Source: Streptomyces noursei ATCC 11455
GTDB lineage: Bacteria; Actinomycetota; Actinomycetes; Streptomycetales; Streptomycetaceae
Length of the DNA: 64,000 nucleotides
Assembly (NCBI RefSeq): GCF_001704275.1
Contig: NZ_CP011533.1
Span: forward strand, 2,170,001-2,234,000
Direction: 5' to 3'
Of the stretch, positions 44,299 through 53,060 are shown in pieces. Numbering within the stretch: position 1 is the stretch's first letter; every line of letters begins with the position of its first letter. The translations under genes and the position numbers were made by a program. The notes beneath the pieces are model-generated. The model did not search any database. It was not told the origin of the DNA and saw nothing but the letters and a program-made list of their open reading frames with translations.

Positions 44299-45825
44299 AT
44301 GAGCACTGCCCAGGCGGCAACCACAAGTGGCGAGGACTGCGCCCCTCCGATCAGCACGTTCGCGGGGACCGGGGTCGGTGGGTTCGCAGGGGACAACGGG
44401 CCTGCCGTTTCGGCCCAGTCGAGATACCCGTACGGGGTCGCGGTGGACAGCGCCGGCACCCTCTACTTCTCCGAGTTCGGCAACCACCGGGTCCGGAGGA
44501 TCACGACTGACGGGAAGATCAGCACGGTCGTAGGCACGGGCACCAAGGGCTTCAGCGGTGACTGCGGCCCCGCCGTCTCGGCCCAACTGAACCTTCCGCG
44601 CGGGGTGGCGGTGGACAGTGCGGGCGCCGTCTACATCGCCGATTCCGACAACCACCGGGTCCGGAAGGTCACGGCCGACGGGAAGATCAGCACGGTCGCC
44701 GGCACGGGCACCAAGGGCTTCAGCGGTGACGGCGGTCCCGCCACCGCAGCCCAGTTGGACGACCCGCGCGGGGTGGCGGTGGACAGCACCGGCGTCCTCT
44801 ATGTCTCCGAGTACAACAACCGCCGAGTTCGGAAGATCACGACTGACGGGAAGATCAGCACGGTCGCGGGGACCGGGACCGCGGGATCCGACGGAGACGG
44901 CGGTCCGGCGATTTCGGCCCAGCTGAGCCGCCCGAGGGGAATGGAGGTGGGCCGCGCGGGCGAGCTCTACATCGCCGATGAAGGAAACCACCGGGTCCGG
45001 AAGGTCACGGCCGACGGGAAGATCAGCACGGTCGCCGGCACGGGCACCGCGGGCTTCACCGGTGACGACGGCCCAGCCACCGCTGCCCAGTTGGACCGCC
45101 CGTTCGAGGTGACGGTGGACAGCATCGGCACCCTCTACATCGGCGATTACGGCAACCACCGGGTCCGGAAGGTCACGGCCGACGGGAAGATCAGCACGGT
45201 CGCCGGCACGGGCACCGCGGGCTTCACCGGTGACGACGGCCCAGCCACTTCGGCCCAGCTGAACAAACCGATCGGCGTCGTCGTGAACCGCGTCGGCACC
45301 CTCTACATCGCCGACCACGCCAACAACCGGGTTCGCAAGGTCGCGTTGCCGAAGCGGGCCGGGCTGCCCGATTCGGGCACGGTGGTCTCCTGGGCCAACG
45401 TCCGCAGCAGGCTGCGGATGGCGGTCCAGCGCGAGTCCACCAAGGACGGGGCCGAGATCCACCAGTCCCTCGCCACCCCCAGGGGTCACCAGCGGTGGCG
45501 ACTGGTCGTCGCGGGCCAGGACGACGGCGACAACCTGTACACGATCGAGAACGTGCGCAGCGGCAAGGTCCTGGAGATCGCCGGAGGGCACGAGACGGCC
45601 GGAGCAGTGGTCGCGCAACGCGCCTACGAGGGTGACGACGCCCACCACCAGCAGTGGAGGCTGATCCCGGTCAGCTCCGCGACCGACAGCCCGCCGGTGT
45701 ACGAGATCGCGAACCGGAACAGCGGTCTGATTCTGCGCGTCGACACCAACGCCCGCACAGCGATCACGCAGCACCGGGCGGAGGGCGACCACCGGGAACG
45801 GCAGTGGCAGCTGCTCCCCGTGTGA
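44299..45825 (+). CDS. NHL-repeat propeller with C-terminal ricin lectin
   Basis: A 508-residue protein started at the ATG at 44299, preceded by GAAGGG; ATG 44293 and GTG 44278 are alternatives. Residues 25-350 hold six NHL repeats, each like GVAVDSAGTLYIADxGNHRVRKV followed by STVAGTGTxGFxGDGGPA (six near-identical DNA units of about 165 bases). Residues 360-508 form a ricin-type beta-trefoil with three QxW-type ends (HQRWRLV, HQQWRLIP, ERQWQLLP). No signal peptide. As the last gene of the toxin unit it offers a second propeller-lectin, mirroring the divergent gene. Confidence 0.8.
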   Translation: MSTAQAATTSGEDCAPPISTFAGTGVGGFAGDNGPAVSAQSRYPYGVAVDSAGTLYFSEFGNHRVRRITTDGKISTVVGTGTKGFSGDCGPAVSAQLNLPRGVAVDSAGAVYIADSDNHRVRKVTADGKISTVAGTGTKGFSGDGGPATAAQLDDPRGVAVDSTGVLYVSEYNNRRVRKITTDGKISTVAGTGTAGSDGDGGPAISAQLSRPRGMEVGRAGELYIADEGNHRVRKVTADGKISTVAGTGTAGFTGDDGPATAAQLDRPFEVTVDSIGTLYIGDYGNHRVRKVTADGKISTVAGTGTAGFTGDDGPATSAQLNKPIGVVVNRVGTLYIADHANNRVRKVALPKRAGLPDSGTVVSWANVRSRLRMAVQRESTKDGAEIHQSLATPRGHQRWRLVVAGQDDGDNLYTIENVRSGKVLEIAGGHETAGAVVAQRAYEGDDAHHQQWRLIPVSSATDSPPVYEIANRNSGLILRVDTNARTAITQHRAEGDHRERQWQLLPV

Positions 45826-45832
45826 CGTGTGG

Positions 45833-45862
45833 AGGGGTAGGGGCGACCTCGCCCCTACCCCT
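45833..45862. terminator. Bidirectional terminator hairpin
   Basis: AGGGGTAGGGGCGA and its exact complement around a two-base centre, a 14-bp stem between the convergent NHL-ricin and carbamoyltransferase genes. Confidence 0.82.
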
Positions 45863-45885
45863 TCCGGAGCCGGACACACCCGCAG

Positions 45886-47574
45886 TCACTTCCGGGAGTA
45901 CAGGCGTCCGTCCGACCAGAGCAGGTCCGCGCGGCCCCAGCGTGCCGCCGCTCGCACGTCGGGGAAGAAGCCGCATCCCTGGTCGTTGGCGCTGGTGTTG
46001 CACAGCACCGGTACGCCGCTGAGGTGTTCGTACTCGGTGAGTACGGCGGCCAGGAGTGGGTTGTGGTGCTCGGTGACGGTCTGCAGTCGGGCCGTGCCGT
46101 CGAGGTGGACGACGGCCGGGATCTTGGTGTGCCAGCCGGGGCGTACCTCGTGGTCGAAGAGCATGTAGGGGTCGGGGCAGCCGGGGGCGAAGATCTCCGG
46201 TGCCCGGTGTTCCAGGCAGATCGGGGCGACCGGGCGGTAGTTGGCGCGGCCCTTGATGTCGTTGAGTCGGTCCTTGGTCTTCGGGTCGGTGGCCGTGGCG
46301 AGGATGCTGCGGCCGCCGAGCGCGCGGGGTCCCAGTTCGGCCCGCCCGTTGAGGACCACGACCGGCTCCGCGGTTTCGTGGAGGACCTTGGCGAGCCCGG
46401 CGGCGTCGCACGGTTCCCAGGTCCACCCGGGTACGTCGGTCGCCGGCAGCAGCCTGGGGCCGCGGAACACGTCCCAGTCCAGGGCGGTTCTGCCCTCCTG
46501 GGTCATCATCTCGGCGGCCGCGGTGCCGAGCGCGGCGCCGGAGTCGTTCGGGAACGGCGGAATCCATACCTCGGTGAAGAGGCCGCTGTTGCGGATCAGG
46601 CTGTTCCACTTGATGTTGAGGGCGCACCCGCCCGACAGGCACAGATTCGGGCTGCGCAGGTCGGGTGCGAGTTCCGCCATGCGCTCACGCAGCGCGGTCA
46701 GCAGTCTGGCGCCGAGATAGCCCTGGAAGCTGGCGATGAAGTCGGCTTCCGAGCCGCCGGGCAACACCTCGTCGCGGTGCTCGCGGCACCACTCGGCCAG
46801 CTCGATGCCGGTGTCGAACGTGAGCGGAATGCGGTCCAGTTGGGTGTCGAAGGCTCGGTACAGGGTGTGTTCGTCCCGTCCCAGGGCGGCGTACGCCATC
46901 GCCTTGCCCGCCACGTCGAGGTTTCGGGGTACGGCGGCGTTGGTGATCTCCTGCTCGTCCTGTTGCGAGGTCGCCCGGGAGCGGAACGGGTCCCACTGGG
47001 CGCAGTAGTCGGCGAAGGCGTTGCCGTAGACGGGGAAGAGGGGCCCCAGGCTCCGTACCCGGAACGGGGCGGTGTCCACCCTGTACAGCCGGGGAACGGT
47101 GCCGCCGTCCCAGACGATGCCGAGTGCGGATTCGCCGCGGGCGGCGAACGGGCTGGTGCAGTAGGCCCCGAGCAGATGCTGCGTCCCGTGGTGGTAGCTG
47201 GCGTAGCGGATGACGCGGTTGCCCAGCGGCAGGCCGTCGAACTCGTAGCGGTGCAGTGCCGCCTTGGCGTTGCGGTCCGCCTCGGAGTACGGCGCGACCT
47301 CAAGCGCCACCGGTCGCCCGTGGTGCGTCAACTCCCTCAGCCATGGTGTGGGTTCGCTCGGCGCCGCCATCCACCCGTCGACCACGACGGCGTCGAGGTC
47401 GGACGGCCGCACTCCCTGCTCGGCCAGGACGTCCTCGACGGTTTCCAGGCGGTCCAGCGGTTGGTAGCGCGGGTTGCCGTTCAGTTTCTCCATCTCGATG
47501 CTGCACAGTAGCGTGCCGTCCTCGATGACGGCGACCCCGCCGTCGTGTGTCAGCTTCAGCCCGCAGATCAGCAT
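45886..47574 (-). CDS. NodU/CmcH/TobZ-family carbamoyltransferase
   Basis: A 562-residue enzyme started at MLICGLKLTHDGGVAV. Residues 1-350 form the Kae1-like domain (SYHHGTQHLLGAYCTSPF with metal-binding His, then LCLSGGCALNIKWNS), and residues 380-562 form the C-terminal domain with NGRAELGPRALGGRSIL and GVPVLCNTSANDQG. The family transfers a carbamoyl group from carbamoyl phosphate via carbamoyl-adenylate to hydroxyl groups of antibiotics or nodulation factors. It is divergent from a methyltransferase and near an amine oxidase and a decarboxylase. Its presence suggests that a carbamoylated metabolite is made here or in a nearby locus. Confidence 0.85.
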   Translation of the reverse strand: MLICGLKLTHDGGVAVIEDGTLLCSIEMEKLNGNPRYQPLDRLETVEDVLAEQGVRPSDLDAVVVDGWMAAPSEPTPWLRELTHHGRPVALEVAPYSEADRNAKAALHRYEFDGLPLGNRVIRYASYHHGTQHLLGAYCTSPFAARGESALGIVWDGGTVPRLYRVDTAPFRVRSLGPLFPVYGNAFADYCAQWDPFRSRATSQQDEQEITNAAVPRNLDVAGKAMAYAALGRDEHTLYRAFDTQLDRIPLTFDTGIELAEWCREHRDEVLPGGSEADFIASFQGYLGARLLTALRERMAELAPDLRSPNLCLSGGCALNIKWNSLIRNSGLFTEVWIPPFPNDSGAALGTAAAEMMTQEGRTALDWDVFRGPRLLPATDVPGWTWEPCDAAGLAKVLHETAEPVVVLNGRAELGPRALGGRSILATATDPKTKDRLNDIKGRANYRPVAPICLEHRAPEIFAPGCPDPYMLFDHEVRPGWHTKIPAVVHLDGTARLQTVTEHHNPLLAAVLTEYEHLSGVPVLCNTSANDQGCGFFPDVRAAARWGRADLLWSDGRLYSRK

Positions 47575-48254
47575 TGCTTCCAGCCTCTCTTCTCCGAGGT
47601 GTCTCGTCTTCTCCGACATGTCGAGCGGAACGGAGCACGATCGGGTGAGCACTCACGTCTCGTGGTTCGTGGTGTGGTCCGTGGGCCGCGGGGCGTAGTT
47701 GTCGAAGACCGGTACGTCGGTGAATCCGGACGGGGCGGCGAGGGCACGGATGCTGTCGAGGTCGAGCCCGTGGAGCCGGTGGAGCCGGTGCGTCTGGTGT
47801 CGGTGATGTCCGTGTACGACTCATGGCACAAAGCCGTGCTCGACCGTCCTGGTGTCAATCTGCTACATGGGATTCTCAGCACGACTTTCCAGGATGCGCC
47901 AACGGAGAATTCGCGGGTGACGCTGCACCGCGCTTCGCCGATGGCGGGTTTCACGGATTCCCCGGGGTCCCGGGGAATCCGTGATCGGGGTCTTGGTCCG
48001 CCCGGCGGCGTTGAGCAGCGGTATCAGCGGAGGAAGCGGGCGTACAGCGAAGTGGCCGTGAATGCGAACTTCATGTCTCCGAGCCGCCTCATCCACTCGA
48101 ACAGTCGAATGTCGCGTACGCCGGAATCGGGATTTTGAGATCCTTTTGCGGCACCTCGAAATGTCGACTTAGACTTCCCGATGGTGCCCGGAAACCATCG
48201 GCGTTTTCATCCCTCGGCACTGATGGAAATCGAAATCAGGAAGGTGCACCCGAG
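47575..48254. other. Long divergent intergenic region with hairpin
   Basis: About 680 bases between the divergent carbamoyltransferase and methyltransferase. A perfect 15-bp inverted repeat with a four-base loop lies at 47951-47984 (TCACGGATTCCCCGG). A minus-strand frame ending at 47653 reads GLDLDSIRALAAPSGF and could be the tail of a lost gene, without a usable start. The last 130 bases before 48255 are AT-rich, promoter-like. Confidence 0.5.
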
Positions 48255-49271
48255 ATGACGAGCGACGTCGCACAGCTCTACGAGACCTTTCCCTTCCCTT
48301 CTCCGGCGGAGGACGCTCCGGTCATGGAGATGGTCGCCGAGCAACTCCCCTTCGTTCTGCGGGACACCGAGTTGGAGGGCTGGGAGATCCTCGACGCCGG
48401 GTGCGGAACCGGCTCCATCCTGATGGCGCTCGCCCGGCGTTACCCCAAGGCCCGGTTCACGGGGGTGGACGCCTGCCGCCGTTCCCTTGAGATCGCACGG
48501 CGGTCCGCCGAGCGGTACGGGGTGACCAATGTCGAGTTCGTTCACGGCAGCATGCCGGAATTGGACCTGCAGCGCCGGTTCGACCTGGCGGTGTGCTGTG
48601 GGGTGCTGCACCATCTCCCCTCGCCTCGGGCCGGGCTGCAGTGGCTCACCGAGCACCTCACGGACGACGGACTCGTCTATCTGTGGCTGTACGACGCGGT
48701 CGGCGAACACGGACGGATGTTGGACCGGGAGCTGGTGCAGCTGCTCACATCGCCCGACAACCACGAGGGCGGGCTCGCCACGATCCGCGACCTCGGACTC
48801 GAACTGTCGCTGGCGGACTACGGCTTCCCCGTCGGTTGGACCGGTACCGCGCTCACGACGGCCGAACAGGACGTCGCGGACGCCGACGCCTACCTCAACC
48901 CCGTGGTCCTGCCGATGCGCTTCGCCGACATGCCCGAGTTGTTCGCGGGCCTGCCCCTGACCTGGCTGGCCGCGGACCGGGTCTTCCATCCGGGCGGCAT
49001 CAGCCTCGTCGATCTCGCCGGCACCGAGGCGGAAAGCACCCGCGATGGCGCGGTGTTCGTGCGCCCCGAGGACCTCTTCGACCGACCGGGCCTGCAGGCG
49101 CGGGTCCGTGCGTTGGGGAACCTCGACCGGCTGCGGGCGATCGAGTTGCGGCTGCGGCCGACCGGCTTCGAGGTCCTCGCCGGTCGTGGCGCCGGGCTCG
49201 ACCGCTGTCTCCCCCGCATCGCGGGCAATCTGCTGCCGTACGGCGACGGCCCCGAGCCCGGCGCACGCTGA
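48255..49271 (+). CDS. SAM-dependent methyltransferase
   Basis: A 338-residue class I methyltransferase. It opens with SDVAQLYETFPFPSPAED, typical of a family with this FPFP N-terminus. The SAM motif is LDAGCGTGSILMALARRYP (about residues 45-63), then FTGVDACRRSLEIA, and DLAVCCGVLHHLPSP. The C-terminal 130 residues are a separate domain not assigned. Substrate unknown; such proteins occur in peptide and nucleoside antibiotic clusters. It is divergent from the carbamoyltransferase and convergent with the amine oxidase. Confidence 0.83.
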   Translation: MTSDVAQLYETFPFPSPAEDAPVMEMVAEQLPFVLRDTELEGWEILDAGCGTGSILMALARRYPKARFTGVDACRRSLEIARRSAERYGVTNVEFVHGSMPELDLQRRFDLAVCCGVLHHLPSPRAGLQWLTEHLTDDGLVYLWLYDAVGEHGRMLDRELVQLLTSPDNHEGGLATIRDLGLELSLADYGFPVGWTGTALTTAEQDVADADAYLNPVVLPMRFADMPELFAGLPLTWLAADRVFHPGGISLVDLAGTEAESTRDGAVFVRPEDLFDRPGLQARVRALGNLDRLRAIELRLRPTGFEVLAGRGAGLDRCLPRIAGNLLPYGDGPEPGAR

Positions 49272-49342
49272 GCCCGGGAGCCGACCCCACACGAAGACCG
49301 CCAGGCCGCCCGCCCGCGACCCGCAGGACGCCGCCGATACGA

Positions 49343-50659
49343 TCAGGCGTGGGTGCGCGGGGTTTTCAGGAGGGTTCGGGTGTGGGCGGCGGCGCGGATG
49401 CCGGTGTCGACGGCCCCGTCCATCCACAGCGCGTTGAAGTTGGTGGAGGTGTCGCCTCCGGCGAAGGCGATGCGTCCTTCGGGGGCGCTGATGGCGGGTC
49501 CGTGTGTGGTGAGCCAGCCGGGGCGGTAGGCGATCCACGTGCCGCGCGAGTAGGGGTCCTCGTTCCAGTCGTGGCTGTGCACGGCCTTGACACGGGCCTC
49601 CGGCGCGTAGGCGGCCAGGGCCTTCTGCGCACCCGACAGGGTGTACAGGTCGGGGGAGGCCACGGGGTCGCCGAAGCCGGTGAGCAGGCTGCCCTGGGCG
49701 GTGACCCGTTCGGTGCGGATCCACTGGAATCCGTCCGGGGTGCCCGCGGCGAAGAAGGACGGATCGGGCAAGCCCTCGGCCAGCAGCCAGACCTTGGCGA
49801 AGTGCCCGGCGTGGCCCTGGGCGCTGACGGCCTCCTTGGCGGGGTGCAGGGCCGGGTGGAAGTCGATGGTGTGCCAGCAGTTCAACGGAGTGGCGACGAC
49901 CGCGGTGCGGGCGAGGAACCGCTCGTCGGCGTCGGTGATGACCTCCACGTGGTCGGAGGTCTGGGTGACACGGCGCACGGGAGAGGACAGGTGGACCTCG
50001 GCGCCGGCATCGGCGATGAGCGCGTCCAGGAGGGCCTTCGTCCCGTCGCGGAAGCTGTCGAGGACGTCGAGCGCCAGCGTCTGCTGCGCGAACAGGGTGT
50101 ACCGGGTGGCGATCTCACCGAGAAGGTACAGCGCGGAGATCTCGTCGGCGGGGGCTCCGTAGTGCACCGACGCCTGCTGGCAGAGGGTGGCGAGCGCCGT
50201 GGGGGACATGCCGAACGTGGACAGGTACTGACGGATCGACACATCCAGCGGACGGGTGCGGTCGGGGTCGTTGAGGTGGGGGCCGGTGGCCCGGGCGGTT
50301 TCGGTCATCCGCCGGATGGCGCCCTCGATTTCGGCGCCGTAGCCGGGGGGCAGGGCCTGCGGGTCGGTGTGGCGGATGCCGTCGATGAACAGGCTGCTGA
50401 CGGTCGTGCTGGGGCTTTGCACGACGGGGAGTTGATAGCGGGCGGCCTCGGCGTAGATGCGGTGGAAGGTGTCGCGGCGGCCCAGCCACATGCCGCCGAG
50501 GTCGACGGGTGTGTCGGTGCCGGGGAAGGTGCTGGTCCAGGTCCGTCCTCCGAGGCGGTCGCGGGCTTCCAGCAGCACCACGGAATGTCCTGCTGTCCCC
50601 AGTTCGCGGGCGGCGGTGGCGCCGGAGATGCCGCCGCCGATGATGATCACGTCGTGCAT
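49343..50659 (-). CDS. Flavin-containing monoamine oxidase
   Basis: A 438-residue FAD enzyme. It has the N-terminal IIIGGGISGATAARELG (FAD ADP part), the LEARDRLGGRTWTSTF motif of the amine oxidase family (about residues 30-45), and the C-terminal GRIAFAGGDTSTNFNALWMDGAV with the FAD-contacting region. The family oxidises primary or secondary amines to aldehydes with release of ammonia and hydrogen peroxide, or oxidises amino acids. It is 72 bases downstream of the aromatic amino acid decarboxylase on the same strand, which gives an amino acid to amine to aldehyde route. Confidence 0.87.
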   Translation of the reverse strand: MHDVIIIGGGISGATAARELGTAGHSVVLLEARDRLGGRTWTSTFPGTDTPVDLGGMWLGRRDTFHRIYAEAARYQLPVVQSPSTTVSSLFIDGIRHTDPQALPPGYGAEIEGAIRRMTETARATGPHLNDPDRTRPLDVSIRQYLSTFGMSPTALATLCQQASVHYGAPADEISALYLLGEIATRYTLFAQQTLALDVLDSFRDGTKALLDALIADAGAEVHLSSPVRRVTQTSDHVEVITDADERFLARTAVVATPLNCWHTIDFHPALHPAKEAVSAQGHAGHFAKVWLLAEGLPDPSFFAAGTPDGFQWIRTERVTAQGSLLTGFGDPVASPDLYTLSGAQKALAAYAPEARVKAVHSHDWNEDPYSRGTWIAYRPGWLTTHGPAISAPEGRIAFAGGDTSTNFNALWMDGAVDTGIRAAAHTRTLLKTPRTHA

Positions 50660-50731
50660 GTGTGCTCCTACAGGGTCGGCCGAGGATTCGGCGATCGATA
50701 CGAAGAAGCGGCTCGGGTGCCTGGCCGGGCG

Positions 50732-52165
50732 TCAGGGTGCGTTCCCGGCGCGTACGGCGGCGGTGATCCGGTCCCAGGCACGTCGCACATGCCGCTGCTC
50801 GGTGCCCGGTGCGCCGATGGCCATGCGCAGCAGCACCCGGCCGCCGGCCTTGGCGTGGGTGAGGTACAACTCGCCGGAGTCGTTGAGCCGTTGCATGATC
50901 CGCAGGGTGGCCGCGTCCGCCTCGGTGTCGGGCAGTTGAGGCCATAGCGGGTGGAAGCAGACCAGGCCCAGCGGGTGGTGGGGGTGCACGTGGAATGCCG
51001 CATCGGCCGCGATCCACCCGGCCAGCTCCTGCGCCAGGCCGACACCGTTGCGGATGTGTGCCCGCAGCCCCTGCGCCCCGTACCAGCGGATCACCGACCA
51101 CAGCTTGAGGGCGCGAAAACGGCGGCCGAGCGGGATCTGCCAGTCGCGGTAGTCGATGACCTCGCCCGAGGCGGTGGCCTGGTTGCGCAGGTACTCGGGG
51201 AGGACCGAGAGCGCACCCACCAGCGGTGCGCGGTCGGCCACCCACAGCGCGGTGCAGTCGAAGTTGGTGAGCATCCACTTGTGCGGGTTGGTGACGTAGG
51301 AGTCGGCATACTGCGCCAGTCCGTCGTTGAGCCAGCGCAGTTCCGGGCACACCGCCGCCACGCCCGCATAGGCCGCGTCCACGTGCAGCCAGGCACCGTT
51401 GCGGCGGCACACCTCGCCGATCTCGGGCACCGGGTCGATCGCGGTGGTCGAGGTCGTGCCGACCGTCGCACACACCAGCAGCGGCACGGCACCGGCCGCG
51501 CGGTCCTGGGCGATCGTCGTCTCCAGGCAGGCCGGGTCCATCGCCAGGGTCTGTGGATCGACGTCCACCACCCGCACGGCAGCCGCGCCGAGCCCACAGA
51601 TCCGCGCAGCCTTCTCCAGCGAGGAGTGGGTCTGTGAGCTGGTGTAGAGCGTGTACCGCGCGCTGACGCCGTCCTGCCCGGGCTTCCCCCCACCCGCTCG
51701 GTGCAGCGCGGCGACGACCGCCACCAACGAAGCACTGGACGCCGAGTCCTGGATGACACCGTTGCCCCGGAACGCCTCCGGCAGGCCCAGCAGCTGCGCC
51801 AGCCAGTCGACCACGCGGGTCTCCAGCTCGGTGCAGGCCGGACTGGTCGCCCACAGCATGCCCTGAACACCCAGCCCGGACGAGAGCAGGTCGCCCAGGA
51901 TCGCCGGGCCGCTGGCGTTGGCCGGGAAATACGCGAAGAACGAGGGATGCTGCCAGTGCGTGATGCCAGGCATCAGCACCCGGTCCAGATCCGCCAACAC
52001 CCCCTCGAAACCCTCGCCCGTCTCCGGTGGACTCGGCGGCAGCGCGCCCAGTACCTCACCCGGCTCTACCTGGGACCGCACCGGGTACGACTCGATCTTC
52101 TCCTGGTAGGCGGCGATCCAGTCGACCACCTGCCGGCCGTGACGCCGGAACTCATCCGGCGTCAT
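50732..52165 (-). CDS. Aromatic-L-amino-acid decarboxylase-like enzyme
   Basis: A 477-residue PLP enzyme. The PLP Lys is at about residue 296 in NPHKWMLTNFDC, a form typical of tryptophan, tyrosine and DOPA decarboxylases. WLHVDAAYAG holds the ring Asp; THWQHPSFFAYFPANASGPAIL near the start and SSQTHSSLEKAARICG are further family marks. The ATG at 52165 was chosen because the family starts with a helix (DEFRRHGRQVVDWIAAY). The open frame continues upstream into a truncated MITE 48 bases away, which may have changed its promoter. It is followed by the amine oxidase. The natural substrate is unproven. Confidence 0.88.
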   Translation of the reverse strand: MTPDEFRRHGRQVVDWIAAYQEKIESYPVRSQVEPGEVLGALPPSPPETGEGFEGVLADLDRVLMPGITHWQHPSFFAYFPANASGPAILGDLLSSGLGVQGMLWATSPACTELETRVVDWLAQLLGLPEAFRGNGVIQDSASSASLVAVVAALHRAGGGKPGQDGVSARYTLYTSSQTHSSLEKAARICGLGAAAVRVVDVDPQTLAMDPACLETTIAQDRAAGAVPLLVCATVGTTSTTAIDPVPEIGEVCRRNGAWLHVDAAYAGVAAVCPELRWLNDGLAQYADSYVTNPHKWMLTNFDCTALWVADRAPLVGALSVLPEYLRNQATASGEVIDYRDWQIPLGRRFRALKLWSVIRWYGAQGLRAHIRNGVGLAQELAGWIAADAAFHVHPHHPLGLVCFHPLWPQLPDTEADAATLRIMQRLNDSGELYLTHAKAGGRVLLRMAIGAPGTEQRHVRRAWDRITAAVRAGNAP

Positions 52166-52213
52166 GTGCCCACGCACGACACTGCCTCCCGATGCCGTAC
52201 CCCGAATGGCCCA

Positions 52214-52342
52214 GGGCGCTTCTGACGGATCTCCGTGGAAGAAGGAGCGGCGCCTGGTGCGTGCGATCGCAAGACGCCGGGATGTCTTCATAGCAGAGCT
52301 ATGGAGACATTTCGGCAACGCCGCGAGCGGGCGTGCCAGGCG
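52214..52342. mobile_element. MITE, truncated inverted copy
   Basis: About 129 bases match the reverse complement of the complete MITE at 7331-7492, starting GGGCGCTTCTGACGGATCTC. The match stops after GCGTGCCAGGCG; the other terminal repeat is gone, and TA is not found at the retained end. It lies directly upstream of the aromatic decarboxylase. Confidence 0.8.
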
Positions 52343-52655
52343 ATGAGCTCGACACCTGCCCGGTCGAGAAATTCTCCATCCAGAAAATGATCTAATCGGA
52401 TGACGGCATCTCCACCTACCAGGTCAGGTTCTTCACCGCGCAATCCGTCGATGAAACGGCCAGCGAAGTCCGTTCCTGCTTGGCCGGCGCTTGAATCGAA
52501 AACCCTTCGGGTAAGGCCAGGACGCCGACGGAGGCCAGCGTCGCGACGGGCACGCTGGCGGAGGTCCACTGCCGGAACGATCCCGCCGGCCGCGTTTCGC
52601 GGGAGTCTGCGCGTCGGGGCGCCATGGGGACTGGTGAGCGTGGGTGATGGGCGAG
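52343..52655. other. Gap with possible gene tail
   Basis: About 310 bases. A minus-strand frame reads RVFDSSAGQAGTDFAGRFID and DAVIRLDHFLDGEFL, protein-like but without a start and cut at the MITE; it may be the end of a gene removed by rearrangement. No assignment. Confidence 0.35.
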
Positions 52656-53060
52656 CTACTGCTCGTCGAGAGCGGTGGCGACCTTGCCCATGACCTGTTG
52701 CCAATGGGCTCGTTGCTGTTCGCGCTCGTCGGCGTTGGACAGGTGTTCCTGGTGGAAGCGGAGCATGGTTCCGGCCCCGTCGACGGTAGGGCGGAGAGCG
52801 ACCTGGACGGTGGTGGTGTCGTGGGTGACGCGGATCCGGTCGCCCGGCCGGTAACCGCGCACTTCGCCCGCCACGCCTGCGGCCGTCCGGTAGGGGGTGC
52901 CACGCTCGGGGGTGAGGGTGGCACCGGGGCCGAGCCAGAGCGCGAGTCCTTCGGGACCGCTGATGAAGTCCCAGACGGCGGAGGGCGGGTGGGGCAGGGT
53001 GCGGGAGACGCCGATCTGCCAGCCGGCGTCCTCGGTGAGTCCGGTGGGCATGGTGGTCAT
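52656..53060 (-). CDS. SRPBCC/AHSA1-like domain protein
   Basis: About 134 residues (131 from the ATG at 53051). The fold of the START/SRPBCC superfamily is suggested by GVSRTLPHPPSAVWDFISGPEGLALWLG at the start, then GYRPGDRIRVTH and the C-terminal amphipathic helix REQQRAHWQQVMGKVATALDE. Such proteins bind hydrophobic ligands. The first ATG overlaps the stop of the upstream CGNR gene as ATGA, so translation is probably coupled; the second ATG has the better-spaced GAAAGGA. Role unknown. Confidence 0.78.
   Translation of the reverse strand: MTTMPTGLTEDAGWQIGVSRTLPHPPSAVWDFISGPEGLALWLGPGATLTPERGTPYRTAAGVAGEVRGYRPGDRIRVTHDTTTVQVALRPTVDGAGTMLRFHQEHLSNADEREQQRAHWQQVMGKVATALDEQ

Noticed and set aside
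47653..47805. Minus-strand frame ending GLDLDSIRALAAPSGF... before the carbamoyltransferase
   Set aside because: No start codon with ribosome-binding site and no recognisable family; listed only as a possible gene tail in the intergenic entry.
48593..50947. Plus-strand open frame of almost 800 codons across the methyltransferase and amine oxidase
   Set aside because: Antisense to the amine oxidase with its FAD motifs and out of frame with the methyltransferase; a GC-rich shadow.
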